DNA of 64,000 nucleotides from Thiemannella venezuelensis (GTDB lineage: Bacteria > Actinomycetota > Actinomycetes > Streptosporangiales > Streptosporangiaceae), in assembly GCF_014203605.1 (NCBI RefSeq), contig NZ_JACHJJ010000003.1, positions 1 through 64,000 on the forward strand, read 5' to 3'. This document shows, one piece after another, positions 1 through 12,830 of this stretch. The notes under the pieces were generated by a model that did no database searches, was not told the origin of the DNA, and saw only the letters and a list, made by a program, of their open reading frames with translations. Position 1 is the first letter of the stretch. Each line of letters begins with the position of its first letter. Position numbers and translations under genes: made by a program.

Positions 1-4490
<4,490 letters not shown>

Positions 4491-4765
4491 CAATGCGCCA
4501 CCTCAAGCCTCACGCCTCGGGGAGCGTCAGATATCGACGCCTTGTCGGGAACGGCTCTGAAGAATTACTCGACAGCCGAACTGGAACGCGGCTATGACTT
4601 AGTCAGTTGCGACTTTAAGGTGGCGTTCCGCCCCGGCACACGCCCGGTCCGCCGACATATAGTTGCCACCGTTTCTGGCCACCGCAGGCCACCGGCTCCG
4701 CTCTTGACCCCGGTCGTCCGCGTCCGCGAAGAATGGCGGACGGAGAAAGCTGCGGAGGAGATCAC
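4491..4765. promoter_or_regulatory. Divergent intergenic region between the PKS and the free condensation enzyme
   Basis: The 275 bases between two divergent starts must carry promoters for both transcripts. The stretch around 4558-4625 is clearly richer in A and T than the flanking genes. Three GCCACC copies lie at 4665, 4678 and 4688. No convincing -35/-10 pair was found by eye. The plus-strand gene has a strong GGAGGAG site just before its ATG at 4766. Confidence 0.5.
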
Positions 4766-6124
4766 ATGTCCGTCGAGGCGCCTCTCAGTCATGGCCAGCT
4801 CTTCAGCTGGCGGGAAATAGAGCGGTATCCGCAGGGCTGGCTGGCGGAGGCCAACCTGCCGACCACCTGGGATCTGCGCGGCCTCTCCGGCGAGCGGGTG
4901 GACGAGGCGCTGCGGCGGCTGGTGGACCGGCACGAGGTGCTGCGCACCACCTACCGGGGCGGGGGCGGCCGGCCGGTGCAGCACGTCCACGAGGACGTCG
5001 AGCCGCCGATCGAGCGGATCGACCGGATCGTCACCGACCCCACCGAGCACGAGCGGACGAAGGCCGAGCTGGTCACGGTGCCGTTCGCGATGAGCGACGC
5101 GCTGAACTGGCGCGGCCGGCTGATCAGCTCGCAGGGCGCACCGGTGTACCTGTGCCTGTCGTTCTCCCACCTGATCATGGACCTGTGGTCGATCCACCAC
5201 CTGCAGGACCAGTTCAAGGCGCTGGCGGCCGACCCGCGGGCGACCGCGCCGGCGGGGACCCCGCCGCGCGAGCTGGCGCGGCGGCAGCGGGAGGAGTCGT
5301 GGCGGCCCCGGCAGGAGGGTTCCGAGCGGTACTGGCGGAGCGTGCTGGACGACGGCCTGATGGACGTCCTGCCCACGCTGCCCGCCAGGGTCGAGCGCAA
5401 CCGGCTGGAGCTGACGCTGCGGTCGCGCAGCCTGGGCGGGCTGGCGGCGGAGGCCGGCAGGCGGCACGGGGTGACCGCCCCCGCCGTGGTGATGGCGTTC
5501 GTGGCCGCGGGCCTGGCCCGCCACCTGGACGTGGACCGGGTGACGATGAGCCTGATGTCCTCCAACCGGTTCGCGCCGGAGGACCAGCACAACGTGGGCA
5601 CGATGAACCAGCTCATCCCGTTCGTCACGGCCGTGGATCCGCGTTCCACGATCGCCGAGCACGTCAGGCGGCTCCACTGGGCGAGCGCGAAGGCGTACCG
5701 GCACTCCTGCTACGACTTCGACAGGATCGCCGAGGTGGCGGCCGGGCACGGTGAGCGGCCGGGGCACGACTGCTGGGTCAACCACCTGTTCCGCGCCTGG
5801 TTCAACTACATCCAGGTGGACCGCCGCCCCAGCGACCCCCGCGACCCCGCCCCGGCCGAGCTGGCCTGGACACCGCTCGCCCAGCAGTACGGCCAGGCGT
5901 TCCGGGTGCGGGTGGAGGTGCGCGGCGGGCGTACCAGCGTGCTGATGCTGGCCGACCCCGACGTGCTGCCGGCCGGGGCGATGACCGACATCATGCGGAC
6001 GATCGCCGCCGGCGTACGGCTGGCGGCGACCGATCCGGGGCGCGCGCTGAAGGACCTGTGGAGCGTGCGCGGCGGCCTGCCGCCGTCGCTGTTCCCGCAC
6101 GAGCCGCCAGAGCCGCCCCGCTGA
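4766..6124 (+). CDS. Free-standing condensation-domain enzyme (C1)
   Basis: The 452-aa protein has the size and motifs of a single NRPS condensation domain. The RHEVLRTTY segment (residues 55-63) matches the early C-domain core. The active-site motif, usually HHxxxDG, reads S134-H135-LIM-D139-L, so the second catalytic His and the Asp are kept. A discrete C enzyme of this type joins a carrier-bound acyl group to an amine held on another carrier or free. It lies 15 bases before the adenylation enzyme and probably shares its transcript. I chose ATG 4766, which has GGAGGAG six bases upstream, over the in-frame ATG at 4733. The donor may be the polyene chain or the type I product; this is inference. 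Confidence 0.85.
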   Translation: MSVEAPLSHGQLFSWREIERYPQGWLAEANLPTTWDLRGLSGERVDEALRRLVDRHEVLRTTYRGGGGRPVQHVHEDVEPPIERIDRIVTDPTEHERTKAELVTVPFAMSDALNWRGRLISSQGAPVYLCLSFSHLIMDLWSIHHLQDQFKALAADPRATAPAGTPPRELARRQREESWRPRQEGSERYWRSVLDDGLMDVLPTLPARVERNRLELTLRSRSLGGLAAEAGRRHGVTAPAVVMAFVAAGLARHLDVDRVTMSLMSSNRFAPEDQHNVGTMNQLIPFVTAVDPRSTIAEHVRRLHWASAKAYRHSCYDFDRIAEVAAGHGERPGHDCWVNHLFRAWFNYIQVDRRPSDPRDPAPAELAWTPLAQQYGQAFRVRVEVRGGRTSVLMLADPDVLPAGAMTDIMRTIAAGVRLAATDPGRALKDLWSVRGGLPPSLFPHEPPEPPR

Positions 6125-6139
6125 GTTCCGGAGAAGGCC

Positions 6140-7666
6140 ATGGAACGCACCCTTTACCAGTGGTTCGCCGACTCCGCCGCCCGCCACGGCGAGCGGGTCG
6201 CGTTGGAGGTGGGCGGCGGCCGCCACACCTACGCCGAGCTGGAGGCGCTGTCCCGGCGGCTGGCCGCCGAGATCGCCGCGGCCTGCGTCGGGCCGCCCTC
6301 CAGGGTCGGTCTGTACGCGGCCCGCAGCCTCCCGGCCTACGCCGGCTACCTGGCGATCCAGCGGCTCGGCGCCACCGCGGTGCCGCTGAACCCGTCCGCG
6401 CCCGCCGCCCGCAACCGCGCCGTGGCGGCGGCGGCCGGGCTCGACCTCGTGCTCGCCGACGCCGGTCTCCAGCCGCCCGTACTGCCCGCCGCCACGCTGG
6501 CGGTGCGCCTGGACCGGCTGGACGCCCCGCCGCGCGCCGTGCCCGACGCCCTCCCGGCCGGCCCGGACGACCTGGCGTACGTGCTGTTCACGTCGGGATC
6601 GACCGGCGTGCCGAAGGGCGTGCCGCTGCGCCACCGCAGCGTGGACGCGTACCTGTCGCACGTGGTCCCCCGCTACGGGCTGGGGCCGGGCTGCCGGCTG
6701 TCGCAGACGTTCGACCTGACGTTCGACCTGTCGGTGTTCGACATGTTCGCCGCCTGGGGCAGCGGGGCGACGCTGGTCGTGCCGGCCCCGTACGACCTGC
6801 TCAAGCCCGTCGCCTTCGTGGCCCGCGAGGAGCTGACGCACTGGTTCAGCGTGCCGTCGGTGGTGTCGCTGGCCATGCGGCTGCGGCGGCTGGCGCCGGG
6901 CGCGATGCCGTCGCTGCGGTGGAGCCTGTTCTGCGGCGAGCCGCTGACGCTGCCCCAGGCCAGGGCGTGGCGGCTGGCCGCGCCGGGAAGCGTCCTGGAG
7001 AACCTGTACGGCCCGACGGAGCTGACCGTCAGCTGCACCCAGTACCGCCTGCCGGCCGACCCGGCGCGCTGGCCGGAGACCGCCAACGGGACGGTGCCGA
7101 TCGGGACGCCGTACCCGCGGGTCGAGCACCTGGTGGTGGACGGCGAGGGCCGTCCGGCCGCCGAGGGCGAGCTGCTCCTGCGCGGCGTGCAGCGCTTCCC
7201 CGGGTACGCCGACCCCGGAGTGAACCCGGGCCGGTTCGCCCGCTTCGACGGCGCGGCGGCGCGCGACGCGGCGGCGGCCGGCGAGGCGGTCGCGCCGGAC
7301 CTGTGGTACCGGACCGGCGACCGGGTGGCCTGGCGCGACGGCGTGCTGGTGCACCTGGGACGGCTGGACCAGCAGGTCAAGATCTCCGGGCACCGGGTGG
7401 AGCCGGGCGAGGTCGAGGCCGCGCTGCGGGACCAGCCGGGCGTGGTGGAGGCGGTCGTGCTGGCGGTGCGGGGGCAGGACGGCGAGCTGTGCCTGGAGGC
7501 GGCCTGCACGGGGACGGGGCTGGACCCGGTGGCGCTGGTCAAGGGAGTGGCGGGGGTGCTGCCCGGCTACATGGTGCCGCGCTCGGTCACGGTCCTGGAC
7601 GAGCTGCCGCTGAACACCAACGGCAAGGTCGACCGCCGCGCCACCGCCGCCGCCCTGGGCGCCTGA
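6140..7666 (+). CDS. Free-standing NRPS adenylation enzyme
   Basis: A 508-aa AMP-forming enzyme. The A3 core FTSGSTGVPKG lies at residues 150-160, A5 YGPTE near 293, A7 YRTGD near 391 and the catalytic A10 Lys at 496 (TNGKVDR). In the A4 region FDLSVFD, Asp196 sits at the position (GrsA Asp235) that normally binds the amino group of an alpha-amino acid, so an amino acid substrate is likely; its identity was not resolved. There is no fused carrier domain. The partner is probably the free carrier protein encoded convergently at 7710-7964. The start follows GGAGAAGG. A GC-rich hairpin lies just after the stop. Confidence 0.88.
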   Translation: MERTLYQWFADSAARHGERVALEVGGGRHTYAELEALSRRLAAEIAAACVGPPSRVGLYAARSLPAYAGYLAIQRLGATAVPLNPSAPAARNRAVAAAAGLDLVLADAGLQPPVLPAATLAVRLDRLDAPPRAVPDALPAGPDDLAYVLFTSGSTGVPKGVPLRHRSVDAYLSHVVPRYGLGPGCRLSQTFDLTFDLSVFDMFAAWGSGATLVVPAPYDLLKPVAFVAREELTHWFSVPSVVSLAMRLRRLAPGAMPSLRWSLFCGEPLTLPQARAWRLAAPGSVLENLYGPTELTVSCTQYRLPADPARWPETANGTVPIGTPYPRVEHLVVDGEGRPAAEGELLLRGVQRFPGYADPGVNPGRFARFDGAAARDAAAAGEAVAPDLWYRTGDRVAWRDGVLVHLGRLDQQVKISGHRVEPGEVEAALRDQPGVVEAVVLAVRGQDGELCLEAACTGTGLDPVALVKGVAGVLPGYMVPRSVTVLDELPLNTNGKVDRRATAAALGA

Positions 7667-7667
7667 G

Positions 7668-7695
7668 GCGCCGCCACCCGGCGGGGTGGCGGCGC
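7668..7695. terminator. Bidirectional GC-rich hairpin between convergent genes
   Basis: A perfect 12-bp inverted repeat (GCGCCGCCACCC, loop GGCG, then its complement) begins one base after the adenylation stop codon and ends 14 bases before the stop of the convergent carrier gene. There is no U-tract, as is common for actinobacterial terminators. It probably serves both strands. Confidence 0.75.
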
Positions 7696-7709
7696 GGGCG
7701 GGCAGGGCG

Positions 7710-7964
7710 TCAGCGGAGCGGAGGCCACAGGCGGGACGACAGGGTGTCCCACAGGGAGCCGACCGTGCTGAACGTGGACTCGTTCAGCAGCTCGTCGGGC
7801 AGCTCCACCCCGTAGGTGTTCTCCACGTCCACGAGCAGCCGCACCACGCCCATCGAGTCGAGCCCGAGCGCGCCCAGCTCGTCCTGCGAGGTCAGCCGCT
7901 CCGCGTCCGCGTACGGCAGATGCGCCCTTAAAAGGCTCTTGAATCCGTCGGGTATTTCCAGCAT
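7710..7964 (-). CDS. Discrete peptidyl/acyl carrier protein with a TTA codon
   Basis: An 84-aa carrier protein. The LGLDSMG motif supplies the phosphopantetheine-bearing Ser, and the helix II and III pattern is normal for a PCP/ACP. It is flanked by the free adenylation and second condensation enzymes, so it probably holds the activated amino acid. Codon 11 or so (plus-strand 7929-7931) is TTA, very rare in such GC-rich genomes; in Streptomyces these need the bldA tRNA. ATG 7964 was chosen; a GTG at 7985 preceded by AAGGGG is a realistic alternative that would add seven residues. It stands alone on the minus strand between two plus-strand genes. Confidence 0.88.
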   Translation of the reverse strand: MLEIPDGFKSLLRAHLPYADAERLTSQDELGALGLDSMGVVRLLVDVENTYGVELPDELLNESTFSTVGSLWDTLSSRLWPPLR

Positions 7965-8157
7965 GGCGATGTACCCCCATCTCACGGAATCATCCCCTTG
8001 AAAAGAGGCTCCTGGAGGACGGGGACCCCGGTCAAGCAGCCCCTGCTGGCAGGTTCTTCTCCGCCGAACCGGCCATCGCGCGACCATTGCCGGGCACGCG
8101 GGAAAAGTCAATCCTCAAGGGGTCCGGTTTCATGGAATCCGCCGAGGTGAACGTCTC

Positions 8158-9801
8158 ATGAAATCCGCGGGCCTGTGCTGGGGACAGCGCTACATGTGGC
8201 TGCGCATCCATCAGCTTCCTCCGGAGCACCAGCACGAAACGCACGTGGTGCTGCGTTTCGAGGTGCCCGCGGGGATCACCGTCGCCCAGGCGAAGGCCAT
8301 CCTCACCCATCTGACCCGGCGCCACGAGATCCTGCGGACGACGTACCGGCCGGGCCCCGAACCCGAGCAGCACGTGGACCCGCCGCGCCCGCTGCCGGTC
8401 CAGGTGGTCGCCACGGAGCGGGACGGCGCGCCCGGACCCGCCGAGACGATCGAGGAGCTGACCCGCAGGCCGTTCGACCTGGCCGGGGAGTGGCCGATCC
8501 GGGCCTGCCTGATCACCACCGGAGGCGTGCCGAAGTCCTGCGTGCTGGTGTTCAACCACCTGGCCGTGGACGTCTGGACGCTGGGGGAGATCAAGCGGGA
8601 ACTGCGCACGCAGGCCGCCGGGATGGCCGCGCGCCGCCCGGCCGCGCTGTCCCCCGTCCGGCACCGGCCGGCCGACCTGTCCCGCCACGAGGCGTCGGCG
8701 GACGCGGCGATCGCGGGGGCGCGGGCGATGGCGTACTGGCAGGAGGAGGTGGCCCGCCTCCCCCGCGACCCCTTCGCCCGCCGGCGGGCGGAACGCGGCG
8801 CCCCCTCGGCGCGGCACGCGACGCTGGTCTCGCCCGCGCTTCCGGAGGCCGTGCGGGAGGCGGCGGAGCGGCACGGGGTGTGGCCGTCGCTGGTGCACGT
8901 CGCCGCGTACGCGGCCATGACCGCGGTCTACACCGGCGGCGACGCGGTGGGGTTCCTGTCGTTCGTCAGCAACCGCGAGACGCATCCCTTCCCCGACGTG
9001 ATGGCCTGCATGTTCTCCCCGACGCTCGTCCGGGTGGACTGCACGGGCGACCCGTCCTTCGGCGAGCTGCTCGGCCGCGTGGCCGGGAGTTTCGAGCGGG
9101 CGCGCGAGCACTCCTACGTCCCCTACGACGAGGTCGTCGAGATGGTCTCGCGCGAGGGGTCGCGGCGCGGCGGCCCGGTGCGGCTGGGGTCGGAGGTCAA
9201 CTTCATCAAGCAGCGCACCAAGGAGTACGGCGGCCGGCGCACCGCCTTCACCTGGAACCCGGTCCCGGAGTCGTGGGCGCACTGCGGGCTGGACACGTAC
9301 CTGCGGATCGACGAGTGGCGCGACGCGGTCGCCCTCTCCCTGCACGCCGCGTCGCCGGTCATGGACGCCGACGCCGTCGAGCGGTTCCTGCGCGGCATGG
9401 AGCGCCTGGTGCTGGCGGCCGGCGACGACCCGCGGCTCACCGACCTGGCGTCCTCCGCGTCCTTCGCCCCGGCGCCCGCCGTACTCCCCGGACCCGCCGG
9501 CCCCCCCGAGCAGGAGCGCCGGGCCGGAGCGGGCCGCGAGGCCGTACAGGCGCTGCTGGCGGCCGTGCGGGACGCGCACGGGCTCTCCCGCGTCGACCCG
9601 TCCGACAGCTACACGCTGGCCGGAGGCCGGGCCCTGCGCATCCCGCGGGTGCTGGCGGAGCTGGGCGGGCGCGGCTGGCAGGGACTCACCCTCCAGCAGC
9701 TCGCCGGTCCCGCGCCGCTGGCCGCGCTGGCCGCCCGCCTGGTCCCCGCCCCGCGGACCTCCACCACCAGGATTCCCAGCAACAGGGAGCGAACATCATG
9801 A
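8158..9801 (+). CDS. Free-standing condensation enzyme (C2) with a C-terminal carrier-like domain lacking its serine
   Basis: A 547-aa protein. Residues 1-440 are a C domain with RHEILRTTY (55-63) and the active-site segment N133-H134-LAV-D138-V, so the second His and Asp are kept. After a linker, residues about 461-525 resemble a PCP: DPSDSYTLAGGRAL corresponds to the usual DxFFxLGGxSL, but the modified Ser is Ala492. The tail may be a docking or pseudo-carrier domain. The start at 8158 has GAGGTGA seven bases upstream. The stop overlaps the next ATG (ATGA), so the next two genes are translationally coupled to it. It probably forms the second amide, or releases the chain. Confidence 0.85.
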   Translation: MKSAGLCWGQRYMWLRIHQLPPEHQHETHVVLRFEVPAGITVAQAKAILTHLTRRHEILRTTYRPGPEPEQHVDPPRPLPVQVVATERDGAPGPAETIEELTRRPFDLAGEWPIRACLITTGGVPKSCVLVFNHLAVDVWTLGEIKRELRTQAAGMAARRPAALSPVRHRPADLSRHEASADAAIAGARAMAYWQEEVARLPRDPFARRRAERGAPSARHATLVSPALPEAVREAAERHGVWPSLVHVAAYAAMTAVYTGGDAVGFLSFVSNRETHPFPDVMACMFSPTLVRVDCTGDPSFGELLGRVAGSFERAREHSYVPYDEVVEMVSREGSRRGGPVRLGSEVNFIKQRTKEYGGRRTAFTWNPVPESWAHCGLDTYLRIDEWRDAVALSLHAASPVMDADAVERFLRGMERLVLAAGDDPRLTDLASSASFAPAPAVLPGPAGPPEQERRAGAGREAVQALLAAVRDAHGLSRVDPSDSYTLAGGRALRIPRVLAELGGRGWQGLTLQQLAGPAPLAALAARLVPAPRTSTTRIPSNRERTS

Positions 9802-10697
9802 CCCAGACCCTCAACGGCCAGGTGGTCAAAAGCCGCCGCCTGGTCGCCTCGGAGCAGGAGCTGCTCGAGGCCATCGACCGCGAGCTGCCCGCCGCCGGCC
9901 TCGGCGACCTGGTCATCATGGGTGGCCACTTCATGCTGTTCGAGGACCCGGAGACGGGCCGGCTGACGCCGGGCGTCATCGAGGAGCAGCGCGAGGAGAC
10001 CATGCGCCGCCGCATCGCCGGCCGCGTGGGCGTCTTCCCCGGCTACACCTGGCGGATGTCGGTCGGGCTGCTCCGGAGCCGCGCCGCGGCGGGCGCCGAC
10101 GTGCGGCTCCTGCTGCTGATCAACGACTGGCAGTACGTGCCCGCCGGCGGCCGCCCGGCGAGCGAGCTGCGCGCGGAGTTCTTCGCCGGGATGTCCGCGC
10201 TGCCGTCCTCGTACGAGAAGGCGCTGCGCGACGCCGGGCTCACCGAGGACAGCGTGCTGCCCAGCCGCAGGCACCCCCTGGCCTTCCCCGAGACCTGGCT
10301 CAAGTACCGCTTCCAGAAGGCCGCCGACCGCCTCGTCAAGGCGGGCCGCCTGGAGAAGCGCTACCTCGACGCCGACCGGCGCGACACCGAAGTGGCCTTC
10401 CTGGACGCCGACGGCGACTACCGGACGCTGATCAGCTGCGGCGTCACCGGCTGCGCGGGCGAGATCACCGAGATGGTCTCGGAGGTGTACCGGGCCGGGC
10501 ACCGCAACCTGCTGATCTTCGCGCCGGGCGAGTGCCTGCGCCCGGTGGAGACCGGCGTGGACATCGCGCTCGGCCTGTACGACCTGCCCGGCATGCGCGT
10601 GGTCGTGGCGGACCCCGGCGGCAGCGGCGAGATGACCCACGACGAGATCTACGACAAGCTCGTCACCGTCAGCACCTTCCGGCGCGAACCGCGATGA
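9798..10697 (+). CDS. Unrecognised 299-aa cytoplasmic protein with a CxxxxC pair, between a condensation enzyme and a cysteine desulfurase
   Basis: I do not recognise this family. The protein is globular with no signal peptide or membrane segment. An apparent alpha/beta pattern includes LVIMGGHF (38-45), VRLLLLINDW (102-111) and a C-terminal NLLIFAPGE (237-245). Cys214 and Cys219 form a CGVTGC motif, and there is one more Cys at 246. It overlaps the upstream C2 gene and the downstream NifS-like gene by 4 nt at each end, so the three are made together. Proximity to a cysteine desulfurase makes a sulfur acceptor or sulfurtransferase role possible, but this is inference. Homology search and structure prediction would be the first tests. 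Confidence 0.85.
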   Translation: MTQTLNGQVVKSRRLVASEQELLEAIDRELPAAGLGDLVIMGGHFMLFEDPETGRLTPGVIEEQREETMRRRIAGRVGVFPGYTWRMSVGLLRSRAAAGADVRLLLLINDWQYVPAGGRPASELRAEFFAGMSALPSSYEKALRDAGLTEDSVLPSRRHPLAFPETWLKYRFQKAADRLVKAGRLEKRYLDADRRDTEVAFLDADGDYRTLISCGVTGCAGEITEMVSEVYRAGHRNLLIFAPGECLRPVETGVDIALGLYDLPGMRVVVADPGGSGEMTHDEIYDKLVTVSTFRREPR

Positions 10698-11884
10698 GGA
10701 CCGTCTACCTGGACGGCTGCGCCACCACCCGCGTCGACGACGAGGTGCTGGAGGCCATGCTCCCGTACCTGCGGGACGAGTACGGGAACCCCTCGTCCCC
10801 GCACGCCATGGGCAAGCGGGCGCGACGCGCGGTGGACGCCGCCGCCGAGTCCGTGGCCCGGCTGATCGGCGCCGACCCCGGCGAGATCGTGTTCACCTCC
10901 GGCGCGACCGAGAGCAACAACATCGCCCTGCTCGGCGTGTTCGCCCACGGCGACGCCGCCCCGGTCAACGGCGTCTTCTGCCCCACCGACCACAAGTCGT
11001 CGCTGGCCGTCGGCCAGGCGCTGGCCGCCCGCGGCGTCGAGACCAGGACCATGCGGGTGCACCCGAGCGGCCAGGTCGACCTCGGCCACCTGGCCGGGCT
11101 GCTGGACCTCGGCACCCGCGTGGCCACGGCGGCCTGGGTCAACAGCGAGATCGGCGCCGTGCAGCCGGTGCGGGCCATGGCCGCGCTCTGCCACGAGGCG
11201 GGCGCGCTGCTGCACGTGGACGGCGCGCAGGCGGCCGGCCGCGTCCCCGTGGACGTACGCGGCACGGAGCTGGACACCCTCTCCCTGTCCGCCCACAAGA
11301 TCCGCGGCCCGAAGGGCGTCGGCGCGCTGTACGTGCGGCAGGGGATCCGCCACCGGCTGCGCCCGATCATGTACGGCGGCGGCCAGCACGCGCTCCGCAG
11401 CGGCACCGTCCCCACCCACCTGGTCGTCGGCCTCGGCAGGGCGTGCGAGCTGGCCGCCGAGCGCCGGGACGCCGAGTGGCGGCGGGTGCTCGGGCTCCGC
11501 GCCACGGCCCTGGACGTGCTGACCGCCGGGTTCCCCGGCGTGCGCGTCAACGGCGACCCGGACGTGAGCGTGCCGCACGTGCTGAACGTGGTGCTGCCCG
11601 GCGTGCGCGGCGAGAGCCTCGTCTCCAGCCTGCGGTCGGTGGCGCTGTCCACCGGCTCGGCGTGCAACTCCGGCTCCCAGGAGCCCTCCTACGTCCTGAC
11701 CGCCATCGGCCTCGCCGCCGAGGACGCCAACAGCTCGGTCCGGCTGTGCCTGGACCCGCGGATGCCGTTCGAGGACCTGGTGGCCGGCGTCGAGACGGTC
11801 GTGGAGCGGGCCCGCGCGCTGGCCGGCGTCGCCCTGCCGGCCGGCGTCGCGCCGGCCGGCGTCGAGGAGGTCACCCCGTTGTGA
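10694..11884 (+). CDS. NifS/IscS-like cysteine desulfurase
   Basis: A 396-aa class V PLP enzyme. It starts with YLDGCATTRVD, typical of NifS/IscS. The PLP lysine is Lys202 (SAHKIRGPKG), and the GATESNN segment (70-76) is the cofactor-phosphate region. The mobile-loop catalytic cysteine is present at Cys324 (STGSACNSG), so persulfide formation from L-cysteine is expected to be possible. The gene is coupled by ATGA to the 299-aa protein. A dedicated desulfurase in a secondary-metabolite cluster usually means sulfur in the product or a modified cofactor. The C-terminal tail (APAGV repeats) looks disordered. Its last 14 bases overlap the convergent LuxR-type gene. Confidence 0.9.
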   Translation: MRTVYLDGCATTRVDDEVLEAMLPYLRDEYGNPSSPHAMGKRARRAVDAAAESVARLIGADPGEIVFTSGATESNNIALLGVFAHGDAAPVNGVFCPTDHKSSLAVGQALAARGVETRTMRVHPSGQVDLGHLAGLLDLGTRVATAAWVNSEIGAVQPVRAMAALCHEAGALLHVDGAQAAGRVPVDVRGTELDTLSLSAHKIRGPKGVGALYVRQGIRHRLRPIMYGGGQHALRSGTVPTHLVVGLGRACELAAERRDAEWRRVLGLRATALDVLTAGFPGVRVNGDPDVSVPHVLNVVLPGVRGESLVSSLRSVALSTGSACNSGSQEPSYVLTAIGLAAEDANSSVRLCLDPRMPFEDLVAGVETVVERARALAGVALPAGVAPAGVEEVTPL

Positions 11885-12830
11885 GGTACTTCCTGGCGGC
11901 CTGCACTCCGGCCTGGAAGCGGCTGGTGGCGTCGAGATCGCGCATCATGGTGGCGATGTGCCGGCGGCAGCTCCGCACCGACATGCCGAGCTTCCTGGCC
12001 ACCACCTCGTCGGTGTAGCCCTTCGCCATCAGCACGGCGATCGACTGCTGGAGGTCGTCGGCCACGCCCGAGTAGCCGAAGTCGATGCCCTCCAGCGGCG
12101 TGGCCATCTCCCACAGGTGGTCGAACAGGTCGAGGAAGAACTGGGCGATGCCCTGGTTGTGCACGCGGGCGACGTTGGCCTCGGCGTCGGCCACGCCGAA
12201 CAGCACGACCAGCGAGCGGTCGAAGACGATGGCCGACCGCGGCACGTGGCTGACGGTGTAGACGGAGGCGCCCGCGTCGGTGAGCCGCTTCATCCGCATC
12301 CGGGTGCCGATGTCGGCCCGGTTGCGGTGCTGGCAGATGATGCGGACGGTCACACCCCTGGTCACCAGGGCGAGGTAGGTCTCCGACAGGTCCTCGACCA
12401 CGCCGCCTGCCTGGAGCACCAGGACCTCGTCGCGGCAGGCGTCGCCGGCCGTCTTGAGGAAGCCGCGCACCTCCATGGTCCCCACCAGGTAGTCCACGGT
12501 GCCGCGGGACGCGCCCGGCGACGGCTCCGCCAGGCCGACGCGCTCCTTGATCTGGTCGATCAGCTCCCGCCGCCGGTAGATCTCACGCTCCACGGTGGAC
12601 ACCAGCGAGGCGGCGGCCAGCTCAGGGTCGACCGGCGCGTACCGCTCGCCGGCGCCGTCGTCCGGCCGCAGCAGGCGGCTGTCCACCAGGTGGCGCACCG
12701 CCTCCCGCATCTCCCCCACGCCGATGCCGAGGTCGGCCGCCGCCATCTCGATGGCCTCGATCGCGCCCTTGCGCTCGGCGTAGCGGTATACGTCCATCAC
12801 ATGGTCCCGGGTGAACGACATCAACGTCAT
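11871..12830 (-). CDS. LuxR/TrmB-like transcriptional regulator
   Basis: A 319-aa regulator, last gene of the long minus-strand operon. The N-terminal 80 residues read as a winged-helix segment, the middle resembles the effector region of TrmB-like regulators (VLVLQAGG, VRIICQH), and the C-terminal 65 residues are a LuxR-type HTH (KGYTDEVVARKLGMSVRSCRRHI). No receiver domain is seen. Its ATG overlaps the rmlA stop (ATGA), with AGGAGG nine bases upstream. Actinobacterial regulators of this architecture often control nearby biosynthetic genes, but the target here is unknown. Confidence 0.82.
   Translation of the reverse strand: MTLMSFTRDHVMDVYRYAERKGAIEAIEMAAADLGIGVGEMREAVRHLVDSRLLRPDDGAGERYAPVDPELAAASLVSTVEREIYRRRELIDQIKERVGLAEPSPGASRGTVDYLVGTMEVRGFLKTAGDACRDEVLVLQAGGVVEDLSETYLALVTRGVTVRIICQHRNRADIGTRMRMKRLTDAGASVYTVSHVPRSAIVFDRSLVVLFGVADAEANVARVHNQGIAQFFLDLFDHLWEMATPLEGIDFGYSGVADDLQQSIAVLMAKGYTDEVVARKLGMSVRSCRRHIATMMRDLDATSRFQAGVQAARKYLTTG

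Noticed and set aside
4665-4693. GCCACC triple repeat as a SARP box
   Set aside because: Spacings are 13 and 10 bases, not a regular 11 or 22.
4592-7393. Long minus-strand open frame opposite the C1 and adenylation genes
   Set aside because: Conserved NRPS motifs are on the plus strand; this frame has none.
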